Below, piece after piece: positions 8,115 to 15,768 of a stretch of 64,000 bases of DNA. Source of the stretch: Nocardioides lianchengensis. Lineage in GTDB: Bacteria > Actinomycetota > Actinomycetes > Propionibacteriales > Nocardioidaceae. The translations under genes and the position numbers were made by a program. Location of the stretch: positions 124,001 to 188,000 of the forward strand of contig NZ_FMZM01000002.1 in assembly GCF_900101465.1 (NCBI RefSeq), written 5' to 3'. The stretch's first letter is position 1. Each line of letters starts with the position of its first letter. A model generated the notes under the pieces. That model did not search any database and was not told the origin of the DNA. It was given only the letters and a program-made list of their open reading frames with translations.

Positions 8115-9539
8115 TCAGGCAAACTCCAGGACACCGTCGTCGATGCGGTCCGTGCGGATGGTCCGGACGTCGGTGAGGTAGTTCTGCTTCAGCATCCACG
8201 GCGCCCGGTCACCCTGCTTGGGGAGCCCGTCGAGCGCCCGCAGGACGTAGCCGGACTGGAAGTCCATGAACGGCCGCTCGGTCACCGACGGGTCCTTGCG
8301 CGGGACCACGCTGCGCAGCCCGCGCTCGTCGAGGTGGGTCAGCAGGCGGACGACGTACTCGCTCACGAGGTCGGCCTTCAGCGTCCAGGAGGCGTTGGTG
8401 TAGCCGATCGTGTAGACGAAGTTCGGCACGCCGCTGAGCATCAGCGCCTTGTAGGCCATGGTGTCGCTGAGCTCGACCTTCGCGCCGTCGACCTCGAGGT
8501 CGATCTTGCCGAACGGCAGCAGCTTCAGCCCGGTCGCCGTGACGATCAGGTCGGCCGCCAGCTCCTCGCCCGAGGTGAGCCGGATGCCGGTCTCGGTGAA
8601 CGTCTCGATGGTGTCGGTGACCACCGATGCGGTGCCCTTGCGGAACGCCTTGAACAGGTCGCCGTCGGGCACGAAGCAGAGCCGCTGGTCCCACGGGTCG
8701 TACGACGGCTTGAAGTGCTGGTCGACGTCGACGTGGCCGTCGAGCTGGCGATGCAGCGCCTTCGCGATCACGTTCTTGACCAGCGCGGGGCGGCGGCGCG
8801 AGAGCTGGTAGAAGCCGGTCGCGACCAGGATGTTCTTCCAGCGCACGAGCGGGTAGCGCAGCCGCTGCGGCAGCCGGGCCAGCTTGGTGGCGAACGGGTC
8901 CTTGCCCGGCCGGGACAGGACGTACGTCGGGGAGCGCTGCAGCATCGTGACGTGCTCGGCCGTGTCGGCCATCGCGGGCACCAGCGTGATGGCGGTGGCG
9001 CCGCTGCCGATCACCACGACCCGCTTGCCGGCGTAGTCGTAGTCCTCGGGCCAGTGCTGCGGGTGGACCACGTCGCCGCGGAAGTCGTCCTGGCCCGGGA
9101 AGACCGGCGCGTGCCCGGTCTCGTAGTCGTAGTAACCGGTGCACGCGTGCAGGAAGCTCGCGCTGATCGGCTCGCGACCCTCGACCTCGACCGTCCAGCG
9201 GGCGGTGCGGGAGTCCCAGCTCGCGCGGGTCACCCGGTGGTCGTAGCGGATCAGCGCGTCGACGCCGTACTCGGCCGCGACGGTGCGAACGTAGTCGAGG
9301 ATGAGCGGCCCGTCGGCCAGCGCGGTGTCGCCGGGCCAGGGCCGCCAGCGGTAGCCGAACGTGAACATGTCGGAGTCGCTGCGGATGCCGGGGTAGCGGA
9401 ACAGGTCCCAGGTGCCGCCGCTCACCGCGCGGCCCTCCAGGACCGCGATGCTGCGGTCGGGGTGATGCTCGCGCAGCTGGCAGGCGGCCCCGATGCCCGA
9501 GAGCCCGGCCCCGATGATCAGGACGTCGACGTGTTCCAT
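8115..9539 (-). CDS. flavin-containing / Baeyer-Villiger-type monooxygenase
   Basis: 474-residue class B flavoprotein monooxygenase. The FAD site GAGLSGIGAACQLREH lies near residue 11 and the NADPH site is GSGATAIT. Between them DFRGDVVHPQHWP matches the FxGxxxHxxxWP fingerprint of Baeyer-Villiger and flavin-containing monooxygenases. It inserts one oxygen into ketones, amines or sulfides using NADPH; the closest type by feel is the EtaA/MymA group active on ketones. The start at 9539 has no ribosome site, but a promoter ends 7 bases upstream (see 9547-9575), so a leaderless mRNA is predicted. Neighbouring CoA-transferase and thiolase would suit catabolism of a ketone substrate. Confidence 0.9.
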   Translation of the reverse strand: MEHVDVLIIGAGLSGIGAACQLREHHPDRSIAVLEGRAVSGGTWDLFRYPGIRSDSDMFTFGYRWRPWPGDTALADGPLILDYVRTVAAEYGVDALIRYDHRVTRASWDSRTARWTVEVEGREPISASFLHACTGYYDYETGHAPVFPGQDDFRGDVVHPQHWPEDYDYAGKRVVVIGSGATAITLVPAMADTAEHVTMLQRSPTYVLSRPGKDPFATKLARLPQRLRYPLVRWKNILVATGFYQLSRRRPALVKNVIAKALHRQLDGHVDVDQHFKPSYDPWDQRLCFVPDGDLFKAFRKGTASVVTDTIETFTETGIRLTSGEELAADLIVTATGLKLLPFGKIDLEVDGAKVELSDTMAYKALMLSGVPNFVYTIGYTNASWTLKADLVSEYVVRLLTHLDERGLRSVVPRKDPSVTERPFMDFQSGYVLRALDGLPKQGDRAPWMLKQNYLTDVRTIRTDRIDDGVLEFA

Positions 9540-9546
9540 GCTGACA

Positions 9547-9577
9547 CTGTAAGCGCCTTATTGACGGATGTTCAATA
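9547..9577 (-). promoter_or_regulatory. promoter and dyad of the monooxygenase gene
   Basis: Minus-strand TTGAAC (9575-9570), 17 bases, TTACAG (9552-9547), then 7 bases to the ATG at 9539. A dyad TATTGA (9559-9564) / TCAATA (9572-9577) overlaps the -35, a likely operator. Confidence 0.55.
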
Positions 9578-10306
9578 GTCGGCGAACAGCTCGACGAACC
9601 GGCGGAGCAGGTGTGGCGGCTCGGTGACCGTCGCCGCACGGGCGCCGTCCACGAGGACCTGCTCGTCGGCCGGCTCGAAGTAGCCGTAGCCGGCGTAGAC
9701 GTGGATCCGGGTCACGATCCCCTCGACGTCGAGCTCGGGGTGGAACTGCGTGGCGTAGACGTTCCGCCCGAGCCGGAAGGCCTGGACCGGGCAGCCCGCC
9801 CCCTCACCCAGCAGTACGGCGCCCCGCGGCAGCCGACTGACCGCCTCCTGGTGGCCGAGGAAGGCCTCGAAGGTCTCCGGCAGGACGCCGGTCAGCGGGT
9901 CCTCCCGACCGGCGTCGGTGAGGGTGACCGTCACCGCGCCGATCGGCTCGGCGTACGTGCGGTCGACGACGCCGCCGCGAAGGGTGCCCAGGGTCCCGAT
10001 GCCGTAGCAGGCACCGAGGAACGGCGAGTCGCGCTCGAGCACCCGCTCGGCGAGCGCGCGCAGTTCGGCCTCGACGCGTCGCTGGGTGCCGCTCTTGGCG
10101 TCCTCGGGGTCGCTGATGTTGAACGGACCGCCGCCCAGCACGATCCCCGACCAGGCGTCGAGGTCGACCTCCCCCAGCTCATCCCGCTCGAGGCGGACCC
10201 GTCGTACGTCACGCTCGTCGAGACCGGTGAAGCGGAGGACGGCGTCGTACTCCCCGTCGGCCGCGAGGTCCTGCGCGCGGGTGCCGAGGAAGAGGAACGG
10301 CTTCAC
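9572..10306 (-). CDS. glutamine amidotransferase-like class I protein
   Basis: 244-residue GATase1 protein of the stand-alone GMP-synthase-like group. GIVLGGGPFNISDPED is the oxyanion region, FLGACYGIGTLG the nucleophile elbow with Cys, and TQFHPELD the His/Glu pair, so the triad is complete. Such proteins act on glutamine or gamma-glutamyl compounds. The GTG at 10306 overlaps the stop of the CoA-transferase by four bases (GTGA), so the two are translationally coupled, an unusual pairing whose metabolic sense is not evident. A peptidase- or gamma-glutamyl hydrolase-like use is possible. Confidence 0.85.
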   Translation of the reverse strand: MKPFLFLGTRAQDLAADGEYDAVLRFTGLDERDVRRVRLERDELGEVDLDAWSGIVLGGGPFNISDPEDAKSGTQRRVEAELRALAERVLERDSPFLGACYGIGTLGTLRGGVVDRTYAEPIGAVTVTLTDAGREDPLTGVLPETFEAFLGHQEAVSRLPRGAVLLGEGAGCPVQAFRLGRNVYATQFHPELDVEGIVTRIHVYAGYGYFEPADEQVLVDGARAATVTEPPHLLRRFVELFADY

Positions 10307-11460
10307 ACCTGGACCGCTACCCCCCGGGCGATCAGTCCATCCACGTCCGCGATGCCCCAGGCGGTCAGCGCCTCCCGGGTCTGGCTGCCGGCCTCGGGGG
10401 CGGGCGCGCTCCCGAGGGTGGCCTCGGTGCGGGAGAAGCGGGGCGCGGGCGTCGGCTGCAGGGTGTCGTCCTTGGTGACGAAGACGCCGCGGGCCTTCAG
10501 GTGCGGGTGCTCCGCGGCCTCGCTCATCGGCAGGATGCCGGCCACGCACGCGTCGCTGCCCTCGAACACCTCGACCCACTCGGCCTGGGTGCGGGTGCGG
10601 AAGGTGTCGGCGAACAGCTGGCGCATCTCGTCGTACCGGTCGAGGTCGTACTGGCCGGGGACGACGTCCTCGACGCCGAGGAGCTTGATGAACGTCGCCC
10701 AGAACTGCGGCTCCAGCGCCCCGACCGACATGTGCCGGCCGTCGCTGGTCTCGTAGAGGTCGTAGAACGGCGCGCCGCCGTCGAGCAGGTTGGCCGCGCG
10801 CTCCTCCTTGAACGTGCCGGCCCCGACGAACGCGGCCGTCATCGCGTTGAGGTGGGCGGTGCCGTCGACGATCGCCGCGTCCACGACCTGCCCCTGCCCG
10901 CTGATCCTCGCCTCGAGGAGCGCGGCCAGGATCCCGATCACGAGGTACGTCGAGCCGCCGCCGAAGTCGCCGAGCAGGTTGGTCGGGAAGTGCGGCTTGG
11001 CCTTGTCCTGTCCCAGCCCGAACAGCGCGCCGGTGATGGCGACGTAGTTCATGTCGTGCCCGGCGGCGTGCGCCAGCGGTCCGTGCTGCCCCCAGCCCGT
11101 CATCCGGCCGTAGACCAGCCGCGGGTTGACCTCCGCGACGTCGTCCGGTCCGATCCCGAGCCGCTCCGCCACCCCCGGCCGCATCCCCTCGACCAGGACG
11201 TCGGCGTCCCGCACCAGCTCCCTGATGGTGGCGATCGCCTCCGGGTCCTTCAGGTTCAGCGCCACGCTGGGACGGCCGCGGTTGAGGATGTTCTTGGCCC
11301 CGCCGGCGAGCATCTGCCCGCCCGGCCGCTCGACCCGGATGATGTCGGCCCCCAGGTCGGCCAGGATCATGCACGCGTGCGGGCCCGGCCCGATCCCCGC
11401 GATCTCCACGACCTTGACGCCCTTCAGCGGGCCGGTTCCCTGTCCCAGCTCTACCGTCAT
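10303..11460 (-). CDS. CaiB/BaiF family CoA-transferase (alpha-methylacyl-CoA racemase type)
   Basis: 385-residue class III CoA-transferase family protein. The N-terminus LKGVKVVEIAGIGPGPHACMILADLGADIIRVE is diagnostic of the alpha-methylacyl-CoA racemase branch (AMACR/MCR), which epimerises 2-methylacyl-CoA so that branched-chain or sterol side-chain acyl-CoAs can enter beta-oxidation. The catalytic region GHDMNYVAITGAL carries the His and Asp pair of racemases. The ATG at 11460 has no convincing ribosome site; the palindrome at 11472-11488 lies just upstream. Longer in-frame readings into the neighbouring gene are not credible. It is coupled to the amidotransferase downstream. Confidence 0.9.
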   Translation of the reverse strand: MTVELGQGTGPLKGVKVVEIAGIGPGPHACMILADLGADIIRVERPGGQMLAGGAKNILNRGRPSVALNLKDPEAIATIRELVRDADVLVEGMRPGVAERLGIGPDDVAEVNPRLVYGRMTGWGQHGPLAHAAGHDMNYVAITGALFGLGQDKAKPHFPTNLLGDFGGGSTYLVIGILAALLEARISGQGQVVDAAIVDGTAHLNAMTAAFVGAGTFKEERAANLLDGGAPFYDLYETSDGRHMSVGALEPQFWATFIKLLGVEDVVPGQYDLDRYDEMRQLFADTFRTRTQAEWVEVFEGSDACVAGILPMSEAAEHPHLKARGVFVTKDDTLQPTPAPRFSRTEATLGSAPAPEAGSQTREALTAWGIADVDGLIARGVAVQV

Positions 11461-11471
11461 GCGGTTGATGA

Positions 11472-11488
11472 TGACAGTTTTACTGTCA
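11472..11488. promoter_or_regulatory. operator-like palindrome upstream of the CoA-transferase
   Basis: Perfect 7-bp dyad TGACAGT (11472-11478) / ACTGTCA (11482-11488), 3-base centre, 12 bases before the start codon. Size and position fit a TetR or GntR-type repressor site; the regulator is not identified. Confidence 0.45.
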
Positions 11489-11502
11489 CGTTTGTAGAGG
11501 GT

Positions 11503-11541
11503 GTGGAAATCCTGACGCGTCTGGTAAGTCAGGAGTTCCAC
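11503..11541. repeat. palindromic repeat flanking the AbiEi/DUF559 gene, left copy
   Basis: Arms GTGGAAATCCTGAC (11503-11516) and GTCAGGAGTTCCAC (11528-11541) pair over 13 of 14 positions around an 11-base centre. The right copy at 12547-12585 has the same 39-base size and is 32/39 identical by eye. Confidence 0.75.
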
Positions 11542-11605
11542 GCCCCCGTCCACAGGCGGACGGCGGCCGGTGGTGCGAGCCGGCTCGGCCGGACACCCTG
11601 CTGCC

Positions 11606-12559
11606 ATGGATGCCCCAACGCGCCGACTGATGCGTCGCCAGGACGGCACGATCAGCCGCGCCCAGTTGCGGCAGCACGGGATCGCACCCCACGACCTCGA
11701 GCGCTTGCTCCGCCGCCGAGAGCTGGTGCGCATCCTGCCCGGCGCCTTCGTCGACCACACGGGGCGACCCACCTGGTCCCAGCGGGCATGGGCGGGGATC
11801 CACCACTTCCGGCCCGCCGCACTCGCCGGGCGTTCCGCGCTCCGGGCGGCGCTCGGTCCCACTTGGCGGCACCACGACGACACCGCGCTGATCGAGATCG
11901 TGGTCCCGGCAGGGGTCAGGCGCCGTCCGGACCCGGGGTACGACGTCCACCGCTCCCGCCGGTACGACGACCTGGTCCTCGCACCCGCCTCGCCGCCGCG
12001 TGTCCGGGTCGAGCACGCCGCCCTGTTGGTCGCCTCGACCCTGGGCGACCTGGACGCCATCCAGATGCTGGCCGACGTGTGCCAGTCGCGGCGTACGACG
12101 GCGACCCGGGTCGTCGAGGCGGCCGGGACCCTCGTCGGCCTGCCACGCCGCGAGTGGCTGACCCAGGTGCTCGGCGACATCGCTGGTGGAACGTGCTCGG
12201 TGCTGGAGCACGGATACCTGCACCGGGTCGAGCGGCCACACTCCCTCCCGCAGGGCACGCGGCAGCGACCGGTGCACGGTGGCCGTCGCGACGTGGAGTA
12301 CCGCGAGGTCGGCCAGGTCGTCGAGCTCGACGGGCGGCTGTTCCACAACACGGCAGCGCAGCGTGATGCCGACCTGGAGCGCGATCTGGTCGCCGCCGTG
12401 GACCGGGAGAACGCCGTACGCCTCGGGTGGGGACAGGTGTTCGACCGGCCCTGCCACACCGCGGGACGGGTCGGGTCACTGCTGACCCGCCGCGGGTGGG
12501 TCGGCACACTCATCGGTTGCTCGGAGGCCTGCGAGGCCCCCGGGCTGTGGAAGTCCTGA
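11606..12559 (+). CDS. AbiEi-antitoxin-domain / DUF559 (Vsr-like nuclease fold) protein
   Basis: 317-residue protein. The N-terminal 60 residues (MRRQDGTISRAQLRQHGI...LERLLRRRELVRILPGAF) match the winged-helix domain of AbiEi-type abortive-infection antitoxins. The C-terminal third (VVELDGRLFHNTAAQRDADLERDLVAA) resembles DUF559, a very-short-patch-repair-like endonuclease fold, with ELDG and the D...RD motif intact. Actinobacterial genomes carry many paralogs, usually orphans without an AbiEii toxin, as here. The ATG at 11606 is preferred to a GTG at 11570 because it gives the usual N-terminus. The last five codons (GLWKS) and stop lie inside the right-hand palindrome. Function is unknown; see findings. 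Confidence 0.75.
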   Translation: MDAPTRRLMRRQDGTISRAQLRQHGIAPHDLERLLRRRELVRILPGAFVDHTGRPTWSQRAWAGIHHFRPAALAGRSALRAALGPTWRHHDDTALIEIVVPAGVRRRPDPGYDVHRSRRYDDLVLAPASPPRVRVEHAALLVASTLGDLDAIQMLADVCQSRRTTATRVVEAAGTLVGLPRREWLTQVLGDIAGGTCSVLEHGYLHRVERPHSLPQGTRQRPVHGGRRDVEYREVGQVVELDGRLFHNTAAQRDADLERDLVAAVDRENAVRLGWGQVFDRPCHTAGRVGSLLTRRGWVGTLIGCSEACEAPGLWKS

Positions 12560-12588
12560 CGTACCGGGTACGTCAGGACTTCCACAGC
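12544..12588. repeat. palindromic repeat flanking the AbiEi/DUF559 gene, right copy
   Basis: Perfect 22-bp inverted repeat around a single central G at 12566; outer arms contain GTGGAAGTCCTGAC (12547-12560) and GTCAGGACTTCCAC (12572-12585). It holds the stop of the AbiEi-like gene and ends 7 bases before the end of the convergent ABC gene, so it may also serve as a bidirectional terminator. Confidence 0.8.
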
Positions 12589-12594
12589 TCGGCG

Positions 12595-13326
12595 CTACAG
12601 CACCCGCCGCAGGAACTGCCGCGTCCGCTCCTCGCGCGGGTCGGAGAAGATCTCGGCGGGCGGGCCCTGCTCGAGGATCCGCCCCTGGTCGAGGAAGCAG
12701 ACCTTGGTGGCGACCTCGCGGGCGAAGGCCATCTCGTGGGTGGCCAGGACCATGGTCATGCCGGCGGCGGCCTCGGCGCGGACGATCTCGAGGACCTCGC
12801 CGACCAGCTCGGGGTCGAGGGCGGCGGTGATCTCGTCGAGGAGCAGGACCTGGGGGCGGGTGCAGAGGGCGCGGACCAGGGCGGCGCGCTGCTGCTGGCC
12901 GCCGGAGAGGCGGTCGGGGTGCTGGTCGATGTGCTCGCCGAGGCCGAAGCGGGTGAGCAGTTCGCGGGCCTGCGCCTCGGCCGCGGACTGCGAGATGCCG
13001 TGGACGCGGCGCGGGGCGAGGGTGCAGTTGTCAAGGACCGACAGGTGCGGGAAGAGGTTGTAGGCCTGGAAGACCATGCCGATCTGCTTGCGGACCTCGC
13101 GCGGGTCGACCAGGGGGTCGGAGATCTCGCGGCCCTCGAAGCGGATGACGCCGTCGTCGATCTCCTCGAGCAGGTTCAGGCAGCGCAGCAGGGTCGACTT
13201 GCCGGAGCCGGACGCGCCGATCAGGCAGACGACGTCGTGCGGCGCCACGGTCAGGGCGATGTCGTCGAGGACGACGCGGTCGCCGTACGACTTCCGCAGG
13301 CCGGAGACCTCCAGCAGCCCGGTCAC
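12595..13326 (-). CDS. polar amino-acid ABC transporter, ATP-binding protein
   Basis: 243-residue ATPase of the GlnQ/HisP family. Walker A is GASGSGKSTLL, the signature LSGGQQQRAALVRAL, Walker B LLLDEITAALDPE, and the switch His lies in LATHEMAF. The GTG at 13326 overlaps the permease stop (GTGA), placing it as the last gene of a three-gene importer operon. It energises uptake of the solute bound by the lipoprotein at 14168-15049. Most of this family import polar amino acids; the exact ligand cannot be read from sequence. Confidence 0.93.
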   Translation of the reverse strand: MTGLLEVSGLRKSYGDRVVLDDIALTVAPHDVVCLIGASGSGKSTLLRCLNLLEEIDDGVIRFEGREISDPLVDPREVRKQIGMVFQAYNLFPHLSVLDNCTLAPRRVHGISQSAAEAQARELLTRFGLGEHIDQHPDRLSGGQQQRAALVRALCTRPQVLLLDEITAALDPELVGEVLEIVRAEAAAGMTMVLATHEMAFAREVATKVCFLDQGRILEQGPPAEIFSDPREERTRQFLRRVL

Positions 13327-14171
13327 AGCGCCCCCGCCCTCTCGCGCGCGAGAGCGCGGCGCCCGAGCCAGTCGGTCACGCGCGCCAGGGGGATGGTCAT
13401 GGCGATGAACATCGCGGCGACCACGACGTACGGCGTGTAGTTGAACAGGTAGCCGGTGGAGTCACGCGCGGCGAAGACCGCGTCGAACACGCCCACGATC
13501 GAGACCAGGGCGGTGTCCTTCTGCAGCGAGATGAAGTCGTTGAGCAGCGGCGGGGCGACCCGGCGCACGGCCTGCGGGACCACCACGAACCGCATCGACT
13601 GGGCACGGCTGAGACCGAGCGCGGAGGCGCTGTTGAGCTGCGAGGGGTGGATCGACTCGATGCCCGAGCGGAACACCTCGGCGACGTAGGCGCCGTACGA
13701 GAGCACGAGGGCGACGCCGGCCCAGACGTACCGGTCGTTGGTCAGGCCCTGCAGCTCCAGGGCGGGTACGCCGAAGCCCAGCAGCAGGACCAGCAGCACG
13801 GTCGGGACGCCGCGGAACAGGTCGACGTACAGCACGGCCAGCACCCGCACCGGCGTGAGCCACGGCGAGCGTGCGGTCCGCGCGAGCGCCACCGCCAGAC
13901 CGAGCACGAGAATGAACACCTCGCAGATCAGGAACAGCTTGATGTTGATCCACAGGCCGTCGAGGATCGCCGGGAAGGTCTCCCGGGCGACCCCCGCGTC
14001 GAAGAAGGTCGAGCGCACGGTGGCCCACCCCGGCGACGAGGTCAGCCCCACCGCCACCGCCGCGAAGACCGCGACGGTGACCGCGGTGGCGATCAGCACC
14101 GACCGCCGGCGCAGCGACCGGCGGACCTGCCGGCGCTCGAGCTCCCGGGCGCTGGGCTGCCAGGTGCTCAC
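13323..14171 (-). CDS. polar amino-acid ABC transporter, permease
   Basis: 282-residue inner-membrane permease of the HisM/GlnP family. One N-terminal membrane segment (SVLIATAVTVAVFAAVAVGL) precedes the conserved block of about five, with the EAA-type loop VPQAVRRVAPPLLNDFISLQKDTAL contacting the ATPase. It is the only permease in the operon, so the channel would be a homodimer. The GTG at 14171 overlaps the binding-protein stop by four bases. The N-terminal 30 residues are strongly basic, consistent with the positive-inside rule. Confidence 0.92.
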   Translation of the reverse strand: MSTWQPSARELERRQVRRSLRRRSVLIATAVTVAVFAAVAVGLTSSPGWATVRSTFFDAGVARETFPAILDGLWINIKLFLICEVFILVLGLAVALARTARSPWLTPVRVLAVLYVDLFRGVPTVLLVLLLGFGVPALELQGLTNDRYVWAGVALVLSYGAYVAEVFRSGIESIHPSQLNSASALGLSRAQSMRFVVVPQAVRRVAPPLLNDFISLQKDTALVSIVGVFDAVFAARDSTGYLFNYTPYVVVAAMFIAMTIPLARVTDWLGRRALARERAGAL

Positions 14172-15049
14172 TGGAGCTCAGGCACGTCCACGACGTCGGA
14201 GAGCCACTCCTGCTCGATCTCGTCGAGGGTGCCGTCCTCGCGCAGCGCGGCGAGAGCGTCGTTCACGCACGGCACCAGCTCGCTGCCCTTCTCGAAGAGC
14301 AGGCCGAACTCCTCGGTGTCGCCGACCTCGGGCTGGAACTGGCCGACGATGGTGGAGTCCTCGATCTCGACCGCGGAGATGTAGAACGCGGTCGGCAGGT
14401 CGGCGAGGACGGCGTCGATCTGGTCGTTCTGGAGGGCCTGCTTGGCGGCGTTGGTGTCCTCGAAGACGGCCGGGTCGGTGCCGGGCTCGATCACGTCGCG
14501 GATGGCGGTGAGCGAGGTGGTGCCGGTCTGGGCGCCGAGGCGCAGGTCCTTCAGCTCGGCCAGCGTGGTCGCGTTGGCGGCCTTGCTGCCCTTGAGCGCG
14601 ACGACGGCCTGGGCGGCCGAGTAGTAGCCGTCGGAGAAGTCGACGACCTCGGCCCGCTCCGGGGAGATCGAGATCTGGTTGATGTCGAAGTCGAAGTTCT
14701 TCTCGCCCGGCGCGTACGACGTGTTGAAGGGCACCTTCACCCAGGTGACGTCGTCCTTCGCGAAGCCGAGCTCGTCGGCCACGGCGTACGCCACGGCGGA
14801 CTCGAAGCCCTTCTCGTTGGTGGGGTCGTTGTCGGTGAACCACGGCTCGTACGCCGGGGAGTCCGTGCCGATGGTCAGCTGGCCGTCGGTCTTCAGCGAC
14901 AGGTCGTCGACGCCGCAGGCCTCGCCGCTCGCGGCGGAGTCGCCGGAGGAGTCCGCGGCGGAGTCGCTGTCGTCGACCGGCGCGCAGGCGGAGGCGGCGG
15001 CGAGGGTCAGCAGGACGGGCACGGCGAGGGCGGTACGACGCAGGCGCAT
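14168..15049 (-). CDS. amino-acid ABC transporter substrate-binding lipoprotein
   Basis: 293-residue type II periplasmic-binding-protein-like lipoprotein. A 21-residue signal peptide ends in the lipobox ASA-C with Cys22; an acidic Ser-rich linker follows, then the family core (LTIGTDSPAYEPWF, FDFDINQISISPERAEVVDFSDGYY). It captures the solute outside the membrane for the permease/ATPase pair encoded downstream. The ATG at 15049 has no ribosome site, but TACGAT lies six bases upstream (15056-15061), suggesting a leaderless mRNA. It is divergent from the VanX-type gene with 95 bases between start codons, so import of an amino acid used in wall synthesis is an attractive guess. Confidence 0.92.
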   Translation of the reverse strand: MRLRRTALAVPVLLTLAAASACAPVDDSDSAADSSGDSAASGEACGVDDLSLKTDGQLTIGTDSPAYEPWFTDNDPTNEKGFESAVAYAVADELGFAKDDVTWVKVPFNTSYAPGEKNFDFDINQISISPERAEVVDFSDGYYSAAQAVVALKGSKAANATTLAELKDLRLGAQTGTTSLTAIRDVIEPGTDPAVFEDTNAAKQALQNDQIDAVLADLPTAFYISAVEIEDSTIVGQFQPEVGDTEEFGLLFEKGSELVPCVNDALAALREDGTLDEIEQEWLSDVVDVPELQ

Positions 15050-15144
15050 GGAGGAATCGTAGGGCCGCAGGTCGGCACCTCGGGCCAGCCCTCCGGCACC
15101 TGAGGTGGAGGTCACGTCCCCACCGGACCGGCGAGCGTGGTCGC

Positions 15145-15768
15145 ATGACGATCCTCCTGTCCGACCCGCGGGTCGCCGCGGTCCCGGTCCACGAGTGCGG
15201 CGAGCCGCTCGTCCGCCTCGACGCCGGCTTCGGCCCGGCCCGGGCTCTGGTGCGCGCCGGTCTCGCCGACCGCCTGGTCGCGGCCCGCCACGCGCTCCCC
15301 CTCGGCGTCACGCTCCGGGTGGTCGAGGGCCACCGGTCGGTGCGCGACCAGCGGGCCATCATCGAGCGGTACGACGCCGAGGTGCGCGCGGCCCACCCGC
15401 AGGCCGACGCCACCGAACGGGCCCGCCTGGTGAGCCGGTTCGTCTCCCCCGTCGACGTCGCGCCGCACGTCGCGGGCGCCGCCGTCGACCTGACCCTGGT
15501 CGACGCCTGCGGGGACGAGCTCGACCTCGGCACGGCGATCGACGCGACCCCGGAGCAGTCCGACGGCCGGTGTTTCACGGCCGCGGCCGGCATCGGCGCC
15601 GACGCCCGGGCGCACCGCGACCTGATGGCGCGGGTGCTGGGCGGGGCCGGGCTGGTGAACTACCCGACCGAGTGGTGGCACTGGAGCTTCGGCGACCGCT
15701 ACTGGGCGCTGGTGACCGGCGCCGCGGCGGCGTCGTACGGACCGCTCGACGTGGCAGTCGCGGCATGA
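15145..15768 (+). CDS. vanX: D-alanyl-D-alanine dipeptidase (VanX-type, M15D)
   Basis: 207-residue zinc dipeptidase. The VanX signature is complete: the E-G-H-R motif at 61-64 (catalytic Arg64), zinc ligands H108 and D115 in HVAGAAVD, and E176-W-W-H179 with catalytic Glu and third zinc ligand. VanX enzymes hydrolyse D-Ala-D-Ala, in resistance clusters to starve the normal ligase product, and in other bacteria to recycle it. It is the first of six genes each overlapping the next by four bases (15765, 16910, 17818, 18795, 20045). Cytoplasmic; no signal peptide. Confidence 0.9.
   Translation: MTILLSDPRVAAVPVHECGEPLVRLDAGFGPARALVRAGLADRLVAARHALPLGVTLRVVEGHRSVRDQRAIIERYDAEVRAAHPQADATERARLVSRFVSPVDVAPHVAGAAVDLTLVDACGDELDLGTAIDATPEQSDGRCFTAAAGIGADARAHRDLMARVLGGAGLVNYPTEWWHWSFGDRYWALVTGAAAASYGPLDVAVAA

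Noticed and set aside
11606..12559. Calling the AbiEi/DUF559 gene a complete toxin-antitoxin system
   Set aside because: There is no nucleotidyltransferase (AbiEii) neighbour; only the antitoxin-type domain and a nuclease-like fold are present.
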